The notes: generated from the letters alone by a model not told the origin. DNA of 64,000 nucleotides from Cucumis sativus (GCF_000004075.3 NC_026657.2:10912001-10976000), one strand, 5' to 3'. Numbered from the stretch's first letter, positions 27,929 through 40,859 are shown. Numbers and translations: made by a program.

Positions 27929-29506
27929 GCACCCCATCTTTTGTTGTAGAGAATGATGGATCTCTGAACTTGGAGTTGCATTTCAAACTAAATAGGAGCT
28001 GAATTTCAATTAGGGACAGTTGCCCTAGCAATTGAACCCAAAGTATTGGTAAATATGCCTCATTCAAAAAAATTGCAAATATAGCAAAATTTATATCTAG
28101 TTCTTGGACCGATGGTAAATTTTACTTTATTTGTAATTCACTCAAATCATTGCTTTGTACTTAATTAGTAGCCTACAAGTGTTTCTTATTGTAATTTTCC
28201 TTTTCATTATATTATTAATCAACTTAGATATGTTTTATGTTATTATATTATACATTTTTAAAAAAATTTAACAAAAAAAACGTTATTTTGGAAGATGGAA
28301 TAAAAAAACAGTTAAAATTTATAAAGTTGGACGAATATTTGTTAAATCCATTTTATCAAATGAATTTGAAAACATAAAATAAATTACATTTATACACCAA
28401 ACTTTACAACATCAATAAGCATTTAATCAATGTACCTAAATTTATGTCCGTCTAAATAAGCACAGATGTCTAATAAATAAGTTTCAGTTGATTTGTTCAT
28501 TAAATTCCCAAACTTTAATTTCAGTTGATTTGTTCATTAAATTCCTAAACTGTAATGCATGTTCATAATGAGCCATATATTCATTAAATATCAAAGTTTA
28601 TTAAAAAAAGTTAAACTTTAATGAGTAATATCTCTGTTAGAATCTGTTTAGAAAAAGTATTGAAAACATTTTCATATAAACTAAAACATTACAAAATAGA
28701 ACAAATTTTTATACCAATCATAGAATTTGAAATTTTACTATTTCAAATTATTTTATATAATTGATTTCTTATAAAAAATTTAAACACATTGGTTCTAAAA
28801 TTTTGAACGATTTTGCTTAGAATTATACAATATCCAACTCTAAAACAACTTACTTGTCCAGCAACAAAACGAGACTTTGAAAAATGAAACACTCTTTCCC
28901 TATTTGTACAAAAAAAAAAAAAGAGGTAGGTTCATAATAGTTAAAACACCACTCCCCCTTTCATTGATACTACAGAATGAAAGAGCAAAAATACATTTAT
29001 GAGGGTTTAAATTACCATTGATATGTTTTGAATTTGTTTAGATAACGAGGATCCAATTATAGGTTAGCCATAATTGTATGCATTTACTAGGTAATAGAGA
29101 ATTAAAATTTCAGTAAGTTGCAATTCAACCAGGTATAAAATTTATACTATGAAACAAAGATTCAAATGAATAATAACATTAAAAAGCAAACTTTAATGTT
29201 GTGTGGAAATTGAATCCTGGACCCCAAAATTTCATAACCAAAGTTAAAGTTTCCCAAGATCCCTTTGAATGAAGAAAATCAATGGCAGTTGATATTATAA
29301 AAATAGAGATTCATTAAGCATAAAAATAAACTTTTGCACTCACCAGAACATAAGCTCCCAGTAAACAAGGTCAAAACAAGGAAACCCAAAATAAACCAAG
29401 ACAAAAACAGCCCAAACCATCCAAATTCAAATGTCATGAGAAAAAGACAAATACAGTAGAAACTAATAATGCTACATGAAGCATTCTGCTCCAAAGTTTT
29501 GTTCTT
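27929..29506. other. AT-rich intergenic DNA between convergent USP and TCTP genes
   Basis: Contains the 3' UTR of the universal stress protein gene on the left and of TCTP on the right (about 29280-29506, somewhat less AT-rich). The two genes converge. Between them is a short near-duplicated phrase (TTTCAGTTGATTTGTTCATT at about 28486 and 28522). Nothing else seen. Confidence 0.5.
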
Positions 29507-31349
29507 TCAGCACTTGACTTCCTTCAAACCAGGGGCAATGTATAAAAATGTTGGGTCAGTAGCTCCTTCCTTGTAGTATGCAAATACCATAGCGCTGTCA
29601 TCGGCCATACTCTCCCCAACGAAGCTGCAAAAGTGAATAGAGTTTGTAAGGAATCATTCTAATAATTCAAAAACTTGATTAGGAATGAGTCCATGCCTAT
29701 CAGTTCTTACCAAACACAAACTCAGAATTAACATACACGTGAATCTTTTGTTTTTATTTACTACGCCATGATCTGTTAGTGTTGGTTTTCAAGTTCAATT
29801 CTCTTTTCCATACATAAATTTTGTATAATGATCAGTTAAGTGCCGACTTTTAGAAGGGTGAAAGTTCTAAAAACAGTCACTTGATTGGCACTGTTCGTGC
29901 TTTTAGGAGCAGTCAGGTGCTTTAAGCAGCATGATATTTGCTCAAGAGTTGTTCCACAGTTCACGACACCACAAGCACAATGCAAAACATTCTAAATGTA
30001 CAACAATAACCAAACTGACCATAATTTGTTAGATTTGGTTTGCCTAAATCAAGGATGCAGCAAAAACAAAATCTTTGGTTCAACAAAAATAGAGACACAG
30101 ATAACTGCGGAAGTACTTACAATTGCAAGTCCTTGACCTTTGGAAGTAGGAACTTAACTGCTCCCTCAATTTTACTCTTAAATGCCTCTTGTTGCTCTCC
30201 TTTCAGCAAAGGTGTCAATTTTTTGATATACTTCTTAATGCATGTGAGGAAAACCTTCTTGTCCATGGAAGGTTGCTCCTGGAAACCCAAATTGACAAAA
30301 ACAAATACATAAATTCTGTTTAAATGCTTTCAATAACCCTTGAAAACCAGGAGCATGCCTACCTGAAGACGGAAGGTGTCAACAATGTCGACCACCTTCA
30401 CAGCCTGATCATCAACACCTTCATCATCACCGCCACCTTCAGCTGAAGGATTAGCACCGATATCCACATCAACTGCTCCTTTAACGACCCACTACAGTAG
30501 AACAATGTAAGAAAAGAGTAAAACATTGTGCTGAATATCTATTCAATTTAACTAACATACTTTGCTTCTTTAATTAAAAACTTGGTACCATTAAGATACA
30601 ACCTTCTTTGCAAGAAAAATTGTTCCTATGTCGAAAGAAAAAAAAGACGAAAGTAAAAAAGAAATAACAAACCTTTCCTTCAACTTCCCAAATCATTCCA
30701 TTCTCAATTTCCTTGTATGGAAACGAATCCGAGAGAAGCTCGTCACCTGATATGAAAGTTGAAATAAGTCCACAATGTAAATGAATGAAACCCAAAGAGA
30801 TATTACTACAACAACATCAAATCATCTAGAAGATAATCGATCATGAAGAATACACTTCTTCAATCATAGAATTGAAGAGAAAATAACCCAATAATCAATC
30901 GTCAATACCCCAATTTCATCTCCTAATATCTACGCATAACTCCAAAAAAAAAAAAAAAAAATATTTTCATCCCAAAAAGACACAATCTCAGTTATTAGAT
31001 ACTCCAACCACAAGAAACAGCTGTCTTCAACAACAATCACAAACTAAAAAAACATCCCTTTTAACAGCCAAGCTGATAATATACTAACCCCATAACACAT
31101 AAGTACTAGAAAATCCAAAGCGAATCAAATTGAACAGAGAATGCAAAAACCAATTGGTCTAAAATATGTTCCAGATCCAAACGGTGACAGAGGAATCCAT
31201 ATAAATCACAGATCGAAGAAGGGAAAAGAAAACCCTAACAACGGGAGTATCGAGGCCCTAGAAATAGAACAATAGAAAGCCGAAAAAATACGTAAAATAA
31301 TTGAGAAGAAAGAAGAATTACCAGAGACGAGGTCCTGATAAACCAACAT
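29507..31349 (-). CDS. TCTP: Translationally controlled tumor protein
   Basis: Five exons: 31322-31349, 30673-30746, 30363-30491, 30121-30278, 29507-29624; 507 nt, 168 aa, the usual plant length. Starts [20 protein letters not shown] and ends [12 protein letters not shown]. The flexible acidic loop ([20 protein letters not shown]) sits at about residues 51-75, followed by the alpha-hairpin ([20 protein letters not shown]) and the signature [21 protein letters not shown] is an abundant cytosolic protein needed for cell proliferation and growth. A TATA box lies 112 bases upstream, and the leader carries pyrimidine tracts such as CCCTCTC, as in TOP-type mRNAs of this family. Very secure. Confidence 0.99.
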
Positions 31350-31460
31350 GATTGAAAAATTGAATCTCCGGATCGCTCCTGCAAAGAAAATTGATGGGGG
31401 GGCGAGAGAGAGTAGGGCAACCAGGAGCGCGAGAGGGTTTGCGATGGAAGAGGCTAAGCC

Positions 31461-31470
31461 ATTTATATAG
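31461..31470 (-). promoter_or_regulatory. TATA box of TCTP
   Basis: CTATATAAAT on the minus strand, 112 bases upstream of the TCTP start codon. Transcription would then begin near 31430-31437, in a CCCTCTC tract. Confidence 0.75.
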
Positions 31471-31729
31471 GGAGGGTTTTGGTTAAGAACTTCGTATAAT
31501 TCAATCGAATATCACTTTATTCTTTTAATTCCGATTCTATCCTTTCCATTATTTCATCTTTTTCTTTTTTTCTTTTCCTTTTAATATATAATATGTATAT
31601 ATGTATGTATTATAAAATCTTTAATTTTAACTTAATTTCTTTAGTTTAACTAATGTTTAATGCTAATTTCATTATTCCTCACCTTCTTCCATTATTACAT
31701 TTTTGTTAATATTATCTATCAGTATTAGG

Positions 31730-32250
31730 TAAATTTGCATAAATGTAATAAAATAATTAAATACGTAGCAAAATAAAAAAAATATAAAATTTTAATAAAT
31801 TTTTTTCATATTATTATTTTTTTTTTTCATATTCTCACTCGTTATTGTCTATAAATTCTTCGTTTTTTCTTCTATAATTTTCTTCTTCGTCGTGTCACAT
31901 ATTTTTTCTTCATTTTTTTACTTCTTCATATTTCCAACTGGTAAACAATATTCATTATCTCTTATATATTTTCTCTTATAAGTCTAAACAATAGTATACC
32001 AAATATAGAAGATCTTGAGTACACGATCTGAACAAAAATCATTTAGATTTTGCTATACGCTCTTGTACTAAATCTAAACGATCGTGTACCAAAATTATTT
32101 ACCATGATTGTTTAGAATTGGTACAAGATCATGTACCAAGATCTGAATGATCGTGTATCAAATTTTTCATACATGTAAGACTGGTTAATCGATAGAATAT
32201 TTTTGTTATTTCACACTGGAGTGTTTTTAAAATTGTTTTATACAGTATAA
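31730..32250 (-). repeat. Dispersed non-coding repeat, copy 1
   Basis: One of three diverged copies in the window. Diagnostic parts read on the minus strand: a leader near 32250-32190 (CTGTATAAAACAATTTT, then TGAAATAACAAAAATAT), then several words of the type GATCGTGTACCAA/TCTAAACGATC in both orientations (about 31990-32165), then an AGAAGAAG-type purine-rich part. No coding capacity. Possibly a MITE-like element; the outer borders are approximate. Confidence 0.55.
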
Positions 32251-33550
32251 AAGTTATTTTTTAGTATAATTATTAGTTTTTTTTAAATGTAAAGTGTGCT
32301 TTTATTTTGAATATCCTATTCACGTATTTGATTAGTAATTACTATATAGATATGTTTCAAACTTTTGAACGTTACGTTGATTTTATACATAGTGTACGGA
32401 TTGAACAAAGATGTACATAATTAGATAAATTATAAAATAATTGAACCTATTTAGACTATCAATTAAATCACTTTCTTTTAATTTTCAGTAACATCACTCT
32501 CCTTCCACTCAGTATTATTTGCTAACGTATCGATAAATGGTAGTAATATCATACGTGGGATTTAACATTGTAACAACTAACAACCATATTCATTTTTTTT
32601 TTCTGTAAAGGTTTAAAGAAATGTAAATAAAATGTGACATCAATGAACTAACATGCACCTTATTACATAGTTTGATTAAACCCTGATTCAATATGGAATT
32701 TAGAGAAGTGTTAAATCATTTCATACTTGATATACGTGTTCTGTTATCTTTAAAAATATATATATACTCTTATTTTAGAATTTAAATGTAAGAATTCAAA
32801 GAAATGAGAGAAAACACGAAAAAAAAAAAAAAAAAAACAAAACAAACTATCAAAACAAGGCCTTGGTCTTATTATTTATATAGTATTTAACAAACATGCA
32901 AATCTTATATCTAACAAAATTTAGATCTAATTTTGTAATAATAAGTCACATCACCAATAGAAATCTATATAATATATAGTCTATTTTTAGTAGTAATCTA
33001 CTAACCACAAATCTAAAAAAAAAAACACTAAGATCCATGTAAAAACTATAATAAACTAAAACCAAAAGTAGAGATATCATACTGTTTAATCCACTAGAAA
33101 GTTGCAAAACATATAAATCAAACTCAAAGTACCAACCAACGTACACAGCATAATACAAATTAATTCATAAACAACAAAACTTCGTTCTCACCTTCAAAAT
33201 CATTTCAGAACCATCTATCAACGTCAACTAAGTTCAAAAGCAAAAGGGGAGATTAGATAACTAATTACAAAACAATATCAATAAAACAAGTCTATCAATA
33301 AAGGTAGATTTTCCTATAAGTATGATTAATTGACTCTTCCATGGTAATTACCATTAACTTATAATAGAACTTTGTAAATAAGGTGTGTTTTAAAAAGAAA
33401 ATCAAACTTTTAAATCGGTACGGTCCTAACTTTCTTTTCTCAACCAAATTTGTAATTTAACCCCAAGTTATTAACCATTAACTGACAATCGAGAGTTGAT
33501 ATGAATTTTGTATTCAAGTCAAGGTCAAATCGCAATTATGAACAAAGAAG
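32251..33550. other. AT-rich intergenic DNA
   Basis: No feature seen. Contains an A-run near 32819-32837 and only short low-complexity frames. Confidence 0.5.
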
Positions 33551-33554
33551 AGTA

Positions 33555-34020
33555 GGCTTCAATGGCGATCAATGGCAGCAGATTCTGTCTCGTGAAGATA
33601 CAAAACACTAAAACCATTTAATGGCGAAAAAATTGTACAGAGCACAGAAATATCAGACCCCACACAATCCCTCTTCAAGAGATTCCGCCCTCACATGGCT
33701 TCTCTGACACTCGACGGCACCCATCGCCGCCGAGCGACCCGGAGCTTTAGGACCTCCGATTGCCTTCATTCAAATAATTATATATATAAAGAACTTCCAA
33801 CAGTCGAACTAGCAATAAGTTAAATAAACAATAATAAAAAAGACTCAGATCTCATCGAACTCACACTATTAGATTCCCATCATTTATTCTTTTAAAATTG
33901 CATGCCTAAATATCTGATTCAAAAACTCCATAAACAAAGACTATCACCTTTGAGGAAGAAAAAGAAGAAGAGGGAGTAATGGGCAGCACCGGGCGATCGC
34001 CGACAGTCAAACAAAAAATG
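33555..34020 (-). other. Two GC-richer patches with splice-like borders, possible unrecognised transcript
   Basis: 33640-33765 and 33955-34020 are much richer in GC than the surrounding DNA and are joined by about 180 bases of AT-rich sequence. On the minus strand the second patch ends TTCCTCAAAG/GTGATAG (donor-like) and the first can begin after GAATGAAG (acceptor-like); the joined frame is open for about 65 codons (…SSSKAIGGPKAPGRSAAMG…) but has no upstream in-frame ATG that I can find. I do not recognise it. It may be a non-coding RNA, a leader or a gene relic. Confidence 0.25.
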
Positions 34021-34305
34021 TGGAACGATAGAATTACTTTTTCAGGGAGTACGAAATGACGAAAATGACCTCAATGACAAGGACAAAAGGAAAGCAAGGA
34101 CAATTTCGAAATTTCGAAATTTCAAATATTTAATTGCACCAATGAGAATGCTCCGTTTCTCAGGGGCATACATGTAAATTACAACCCACTTCTCTTTGGT
34201 TCATCAAGCCAAGCTTTACACAACAATACACAGAAAAAACTCGAGGAAGAAGAACAAATGGCAGAAAAGACAGATCTAAGTAAGTAAGTAAGTAACAAAC
34301 AAATT

Positions 34306-34665
34306 TCAGTCGCCGGAATCATCGTCGCCGCCGAAGATGGAAATCCGGTTATAGAGGAGAAAGAGAATGAGAACGAGGAAGAGAGCAACCCCGACGGGGG
34401 ATCCAGTGACGCGGTGGATGGAGTCAGGTTCGCCGGAGGAGAAGATGGCGGAGACGAAGGAGCCGCGATCGGAGGAGAGGAACTGGATGGTGAGAAGGAG
34501 GAGAATGGGGAGGAGGAGGAGACCGAAGGGACTTAGGAGATCGGAAATGGCATCGGTGAGAGCCTCGCCTTGGTCGCCGAGTAGGAAAGGGACGACGATG
34601 ACGATGGCAACAACGACGGCCAGTAGAATGGCGTGGGGAGCTCCACCTTGGCGTTCTTCAATCAT
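34306..34665 (-). CDS. Small conserved plant membrane protein, three helices
   Basis: Single exon, 119 aa from the Met at 34665 (MIEERQGGAPHAILLAVVVA); the frame is open upstream to another Met at 34710, giving 134 aa. I prefer the shorter start because conserved-looking sequence begins there, but cannot exclude the longer. Three hydrophobic segments: about residues 11-30, 45-65 and 89-108, with a short polar loop SSDRGSFVSAIFSSGEPDSI between the last two and an acidic tail GGDDDSGD. No catalytic motif. I recall plant proteins of this type annotated only as transmembrane protein. Codon use is GC-richer than in neighbouring intergenic DNA, and the frame is uninterrupted, so it is real. Function unknown. 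Confidence 0.8.
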   Translation of the reverse strand: MIEERQGGAPHAILLAVVVAIVIVVPFLLGDQGEALTDAISDLLSPFGLLLLPILLLLTIQFLSSDRGSFVSAIFSSGEPDSIHRVTGSPVGVALFLVLILFLLYNRISIFGGDDDSGD

Positions 34666-34710
34666 TTCCTTTGCTTCCAGTTTGAGAGTGACTTGTGTTT
34701 TTGAATTCAA

Positions 34711-35235
34711 CTCTCTTTTTGGGTTGAAGAAGAAATAGAGGAAAAGTGGAAGAGGGAAAGAGAAAAGAGGGATTAGGGATTGGTTAAAAATACACGACGG
34801 AAGCCAAAGAGACTATGATTAAAATAGGGCTTTTATCTAGTGTGCTCAACTCTCTCTTACTAGCTATGTTGTTGAAGTTTATTTAAAATAAGATAGCAAA
34901 AAAAAAAAAAAGAAAAGAAAAAAAAGGTCAATTGTCAAAACAACCAAATGTATCATTGTGGTGTCTAACCTACACATACCCGTATACTCAAGTTAGTTTT
35001 GTATCTCCGAGTAACTAGACAATAACACAATAGTAGGGTATTTTATCATACCATACACCAATGATCTATGTCATATATATAGAGAATAATGATTTACAAC
35101 TAATCATAATGATGTCTTTTACACTATTATTGGAACATATGTATAAGTGTTCTCAAACGCTTTCTTTTATTGCTTTTGTTCACTAAGAATTCAAACAATT
35201 TAACATTTAATCACTTAAATATGTCTTTTTACATA
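34711..35235. other. Upstream region of the membrane protein gene
   Basis: Purine-rich on the plus strand up to about 34800 (probable pyrimidine-rich leader of the minus-strand gene), then AT-rich DNA with an A-run near 34900-34925. No gene. Confidence 0.45.
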
Positions 35236-36060
35236 GATTCTTTGAACTCAATTAGGTATTGCCCTTAGGAGTACTCTTCTTAGTGAATTATCTTTCTTTG
35301 AACTTCTCTTATGGGACTAACTTCTCTCGGGAGGCTAAGTTTTTCTTTATGGGTTCTTCTCCTTTTGTGAGCTCTTCTTAGGAGTTTTAAGCTCTTCCCC
35401 ACAAGCTCTCTTATATGGTTTATCCTCTTGTGAGCTTCTCTTAGAAGACTAAACTTTTTCTTTTGAGTCTTATTCCGTTTTTCTTTGAGCTCTCCCTTAT
35501 AGATTTTTCTCCTTCTTTCTAAGTTTTTTTTGTTTTTTTTAACTCAACTAGGTTTTATTGAGTTTCGTCCTCTTTGAGCTCTTTCATGAGACCCTTTGAG
35601 CTCTTGCTAAGCTTTTTTTTTTCTTTTTCTTTTTGGCTTATTTAGAGCTCACTCCTAGGATTCTCCAAACTTTTTTTAGCTTACCTCATGGATCTCGCTA
35701 AGTTTTTTAAGATCCTCTTTATCTCTTTTATACTCTTCTTAAGCTCTTTAATGAGCTTTAAACTCTCTTAGGATCTTCTAAAACTCTTCTAAGCTTCTTT
35801 TCAACTCTCTCATATCCAAAGCTCCTATGAGTTTACCTTGTAGATGCCATGGAGCTCTCTAAGCTCTTATCCATGGGTCTTCTTGAGCTATATCTTAAGC
35901 TTCTCCTGAGCTCTCTCATATGCTCAATCATTCAAGCTCTCTCTTAGACTTTTAAGCTTGTATTGATTATGAGTTATCTTCTACGTTTCTCTAAGCCTAT
36001 CTTATAAGTCCATCAAGCTCTCTCTAAGCTCATTTAGACTTCTCTCATTGTCCTTCTCAA
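35236..36060 (+). repeat. Cryptic CT-rich degenerate repeat (AGCTCTCTTA-type words)
   Basis: About 800 bases built from loosely repeated words such as GAGCTCTTCTTAGGAG, TTAAGCTCTT, CTCTAAGCTC and CTTATGAG, with no exact period. Strongly pyrimidine-rich on the plus strand and unlike the flanks. Every frame is broken. Looks like an eroded minisatellite. Related words occur in inverse orientation at 43260-43490. Confidence 0.6.
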
Positions 36061-36942
36061 GTTGGCTAAATATAATTCATACACAAAAACTTTTCAACTA
36101 CTTATAAAATTAATGTGATTTTGAAAATTTACATACACATCAAATACAAAATCGATTCTTTAATCCATCTATACAACTATCTAAAAAGAGTTACAACCAG
36201 AACTTATTTCTCCTTGGTTGATGGCCATATGTTATATGATGTAATTTTGCATTTAAATCATTAAATAATAATAAAAAAATACTTTTATAGTACACCTAAA
36301 TATCAAAATCCCTTACTCATATTAACTCAATATATATTGAGATCACCAAACACCCACCAACGCAAATTATAAAATTCACACGAACTAAAACATAAACTAT
36401 ATTTTATCAAACAAAATTGTCACAATAAATAGAATTTAGAGAAAGTAAATAAATAATATGTATTACAAAAAGAAAATTAAAAAAAAGAACACAATGTATG
36501 TGTTCCATTTTGTAACACCCAAATGATTTCAAATAGATAAATAAAGAAAGAGCAATAAAGATGAAATAGTAATAATAATATTGAAAACTTGTTTGAAGAG
36601 AGAACATCTAAAAAGTAAAAATATTGATGTGGATGTCATTTTTAGAAGGAAGCAGCAGCCAGCAGGTAGGGTCTTACGTGAATGCATTATATTGCATAGT
36701 TCTTTGGAAAAGGAATCGTTAAATAAAGAGTAAAGCTATATATCACTTCTTTTAAAGAGACTTTGTTGCCTCTAAATTTTAATTTTGAAAAAGAAATGAA
36801 AACCCCATTACTTAAAAAGAAAATTTATATCAATATAAGCACTTTTGAAAAGTATTTATTGTTTGAAAACTATTTATGATAACAGTGTTGTTTAAAATCT
36901 TGTTTTTTTCTAATTTAATACTAACTTATTTGTACCTCTAAC

Positions 36943-36943
<1 letters not shown>

Positions 36944-36975
<32 letters not shown>
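36944..36975 (+). repeat. Poly(A) tract, 32 bases
   Basis: Longest homopolymer in the window. No upstream gene-like or LINE-like sequence was seen, so there is no reason to call it a retrotransposed tail. Confidence 0.9.
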
Positions 36976-36977
<2 letters not shown>

Positions 36978-38724
36978 CTAACATGGTCATGAATTTTAAT
37001 TTATTTGTTATTAATTAAAATTTCAATTCCATGATGTATTTTATCTTTTATTTATTTGTTACTAATTTTATGAAAATCTATAATTTTATGAAAAATCATA
37101 ATTATATTTTTAATTATTAATAATGACATGTAATGGAAAAAAAATGTTAAATATTTTTTAATAACCATACTTAGTTATTTAGGCATTGCAGTGGAAGATT
37201 TATTGTAGTTGGAAAAATATTTAATTTACTATTGTATATATTTAAATAGGTTGGGTGTGGAAGACCCGATCAATATTTTAAAAAATAGATGTATGATGTT
37301 CAAAATCAGACCTAGACCCAAACAAATAATAATATTTTCTTACTCTTCTTCCAATCTCTCTATGCTTTCTGAATAATAAAACAATAAAAAAAATTCATTT
37401 ACTTGAAAATAAATTAAATCAATCATTCATTTTCTTTTAAGTGCATATTTGAGATGAAAAATGAAGAATAAAATAATAAATATGTTTTAAAATTTTCAAA
37501 ATAAGTTTGTAGACTTTCTCTTTCCGTAAAAATTAAAATAATAAATTTATTTTAATACTTTAATTTATGCTCGTACTAAAAGGAGAAAGTAAAAAATAAA
37601 AGAATAAATAATAAATATGTTTAAGAAAAATATTTTTTTTTTATAGTTATGTTGAATTGGATTAATATAAAAAATGGAGAATCATCGTCAATTTGAGAAA
37701 AAAAATATAATTATTACTCAATTTGTAAGTTTATTTTCATTTAATATTGATGGATAATGTTATGGTAACAAAATTATTAATTAGAAGCATATTATTAGTA
37801 AATGTATGGTTTCATTTTGATATTAAAATTATGTTAAATGCATATTATTGCATTATTTAGCGTTTTACATATATTAGTAGTGAATCCATGATTTTGTTGT
37901 TACGATATTAAGTTATAAGAGTTATACTATTCAATCTATCATATTTTGGACATGTATATATCAAAACATATAAATGTTAGAAAGAAAATATAAATTTAGA
38001 TATATATAACTATATAAAAGAAATCATAATGAGGTTATTTCCAATGTTAAAAGAACTTTTGCCAATGTTTTTTTCAATTTTTTTTCTGATGCACCACTAC
38101 GTCGATAATACCCAATATCCTTGTAGTGATATTATGATTTAGGGGTTGGTTCATGGTCTTTATACACGAGTGTCAGTCCATCAACTTCTTACATGCATGG
38201 ACACAAACATGACCGTAGAGAACATAACGAATATTTGTACTATGAAGCACCTGCATAAGTATCAAATCGACAAGAGTACCAACAAGAACCAAAATATCGA
38301 GAGGAGCCAGAACAATCATATTTTTTTAATGATTAAAAATATAATTATATATATTCTTTATAAAATTTGTGACAAATGAACTAAAGATAAAATACATCAT
38401 ATTGTTCACACGAGATTTCGAAGAAATGTATTTCGTGGAATTGAACTTTGTATTTGATGAATATAGTGGATACAATCTCTAGTATTTACTAATTCGATGT
38501 TTTCTCTCGAATACAAGTTAAAACTTAGAATTTATTGATTTTCGATCTTCAGAATGTTATACTTGCAAGCCAATTTGAACTTCAATCTTCTAAAATTCAA
38601 GAAAAGTTTAAAAAAATGAATTGATTTTAAAAAAAAATTGGTATTTTCAAAACTATACGAATAAAAGGAGTGGATTTTTTTTTTCTTTTATGTGGTGGAT
38701 CTATTTCTATAAATTATTTTTTTA

Positions 38725-38804
38725 AATAATAATAATAATAATAATATTATTAGTATTACTATTACTACCACTGTTATGTTATTATTATTATCATTATTAG
38801 ATTG
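38725..38804 (+). repeat. AAT/ATT microsatellite with inversion
   Basis: About eight AAT units run directly into ATT-type units (ATTATTAGTATTACTATTACTA…), then more ATTs. The two halves are complementary and could fold into a hairpin. Confidence 0.8.
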
Positions 38805-39659
38805 GTAATTGGTATATGTTTGAATGTATTTAAGTATTGCTTAAAATAAATTTTAGGAACAATTATAAATATCGTAATCAAACTTATAATGGAACAATTA
38901 TAAGTTAAGCACATCCTTTTTATTTAAACTTAGACAATTGTTTAAAGTTAATGTTTTTTAACCATTATCAAATAATTCAAATTTTAATAAAAATAACAAA
39001 AGGGAGAAAGTTAAATTGAAACGAATCCTAATATAAAATGTACTTTTATATTAAATATTAAACCTAAGACTTTTAATTTAAATATAAATTTTAAATTACA
39101 TTACAATAGAGACAAACTAGAATATATTTTTGCATTCTCAATTCATTTTGGTTAGAAGGTCCATTTTTATAGCATAATAAATTTAATAATTATCCTATTT
39201 TTTAAGAGATATTTGGAATAATTATTGTATATTTTTAGTAAGTCTTTTTTTTAAATATTAATAAAAGAATTTAGTGAAAATATTTGTGGGAGAATTTCTT
39301 TCTAAAAGAATTTTAAATAAAGTTGATATTATAATATGTACATATACAGTGTAAGGATTTTTTTGTTGAGTTAACGGTCATTCGTTTTTCATCTATTAGA
39401 TTCTACTTTAAACTATAAAATTTTAATTTATTTATTAATGTAACGGTTCATTCTAAAATTATTTTTTAGTACAACAAATATAGAAATGATCAAAAACCAA
39501 AAACCTTTAAACGAAGTAGATTTGGGTCCACCATTAAAAATAACTATATGTATGTATGTAAAGAATATTTTTTTTTTCCTTTCACGGTGCTTTATTTTAA
39601 CCTGCAATAATCATAGAACTTCTATTAAGTAATAAGAAAATTCTAATATATATGGAAAC

Positions 39660-40080
39660 CCATAGGCTCACCCTCGAAAACAACGCCCCTAATATATATG
39701 GAAAACCATTTTTTAGATATGGCTACCAAAATCTAAATGATTTTTCTCATGATTTTTTGGTCAATCGTTTAGATTTGACTATCCAGTATCTTTCAACATC
39801 TTTTATATTTGGAACAACCAAATAACAGTTTGATTTTTTTAAAAATTGATATTTTATATTTGGTACACGATCTTGAATAAAAAAAATAAAAGAAAAACTA
39901 TAGAAGAAGAAGAGAAAAAGACAATGAAAAAAAATAGTGGATGAGGAAGAGAAGAAAGACTATGAAAAGGAATGACAAACCTATAATATTTTAAAAAATT
40001 ACCAGATTCATGGGCTTTTTCATTTTGTTACATTAGTCGTAAATATTTTGACGGTTTATTATATTTATAAAAATCAACCT
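39660..40080 (+). repeat. Dispersed non-coding repeat, copy 2
   Basis: Contains the same building blocks as copy 1: TCTAAATGAT/AATCGTTTAGATTTG words (39730-39780), TTTGGTACACGATCTTG (39859-39875), then an AGAAGAAGAGAAAAAG purine-rich part and a terminal GTAAATATTTTGACGG. The terminal GTAAATATTTTG is the reverse complement of CAAAATATTTAC near the start of copy 3, which hints at inverted ends. Confidence 0.5.
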
Positions 40081-40859
40081 TTGGGTAGGATATATATATA
40101 TAAATTTTGGTATCATATCTTAAATATGTTAATTATCTGGTAGACATAACACCCTCAAAACCTACTCTAACATACATTTTAAATTATAAGCTATTTATGA
40201 GTTTGGTATTAGGGTTGAAAAGGATTAGGTTATATATAAAAACTCTTTAATCCTATTGGTATACATTTGCTATTTATGGTATATGATAATTTTTTATAGT
40301 ATTAAACCGATTTGATCTTATAATTTGCCGTTTAAAATTTTTAAGAGAGTTAAATACAAGGTACAAATTTAAAATTTTAGACGTCCAAACTTTATTTGAT
40401 AACCATTTTGTTTTTAGTTTTCTCTTTTTCAAAAATGAAACTAATCATCACTACCTATATGTTTGTTTCCAAAAATCAAACCAAAAACTAAAATACAACA
40501 ATTATTCTTGAAAACCTGATTATGTTTATTAAAATTATTCTTACGAACCAAATGAGTGTCTAGAGTACTATATTGACTTGATTTGTATTAAAAGCTCGGT
40601 TCAATTGGACCCAAGTCTTTTGACACCAACTTAATGTTTGTTGTACCATGCACTGATTTCACAAGTTAAAGTAAAATAATTAACCAACTCCTTTGCAATA
40701 ATTTCAAATTCATTTCACTCTTGAAGTTTGCACATTTTTATGGATGTAATCCACTTCTCTTTTCAATGTTTTGAATGACTCTCAAGATACCCGTCAATTC
40801 TAGTGATAATAAATGTCAAACAACATGCTCAAGAAATTAAACCACCTCTCAAGTGGAAA

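Larger units (their letters stand above)
36061..39659. other. AT-rich gene desert
   Basis: No gene recognised. Holds a 32-base A-run (36944-36975) and an AAT/ATT microsatellite (38725-38804). Around 38030-38130 the phrases CCAATGTTAAAAGAACTTTTGCCAATGTT and CACTACGTCG…TTGTAGTG recall internal and terminal parts of CACTA-type elements or their miniature derivatives, but no complete element can be drawn. Confidence 0.4.

Noticed and set aside
31217-31250. AAACCCTAA motif in TCTP intron 1 as promoter telo-box
   Set aside because: It lies downstream of the start codon inside the first intron, so a promoter role cannot be supported from sequence alone.
34367-34738. 123-codon plus-strand frame, very Arg/Met-rich, opposite the membrane protein gene
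   Set aside because: It is the antisense of the three hydrophobic helices and has low-complexity Arg runs typical of such shadows.
36944-36975. Poly(A) tract as tail of a retrotransposed copy
   Set aside because: No recognisable gene or LINE sequence and no target duplication were seen next to it.
38030-38380. CACTA-type transposon
   Set aside because: Only short phrases recall such elements; no pair of inverted ends, target duplication or transposase frame could be found.
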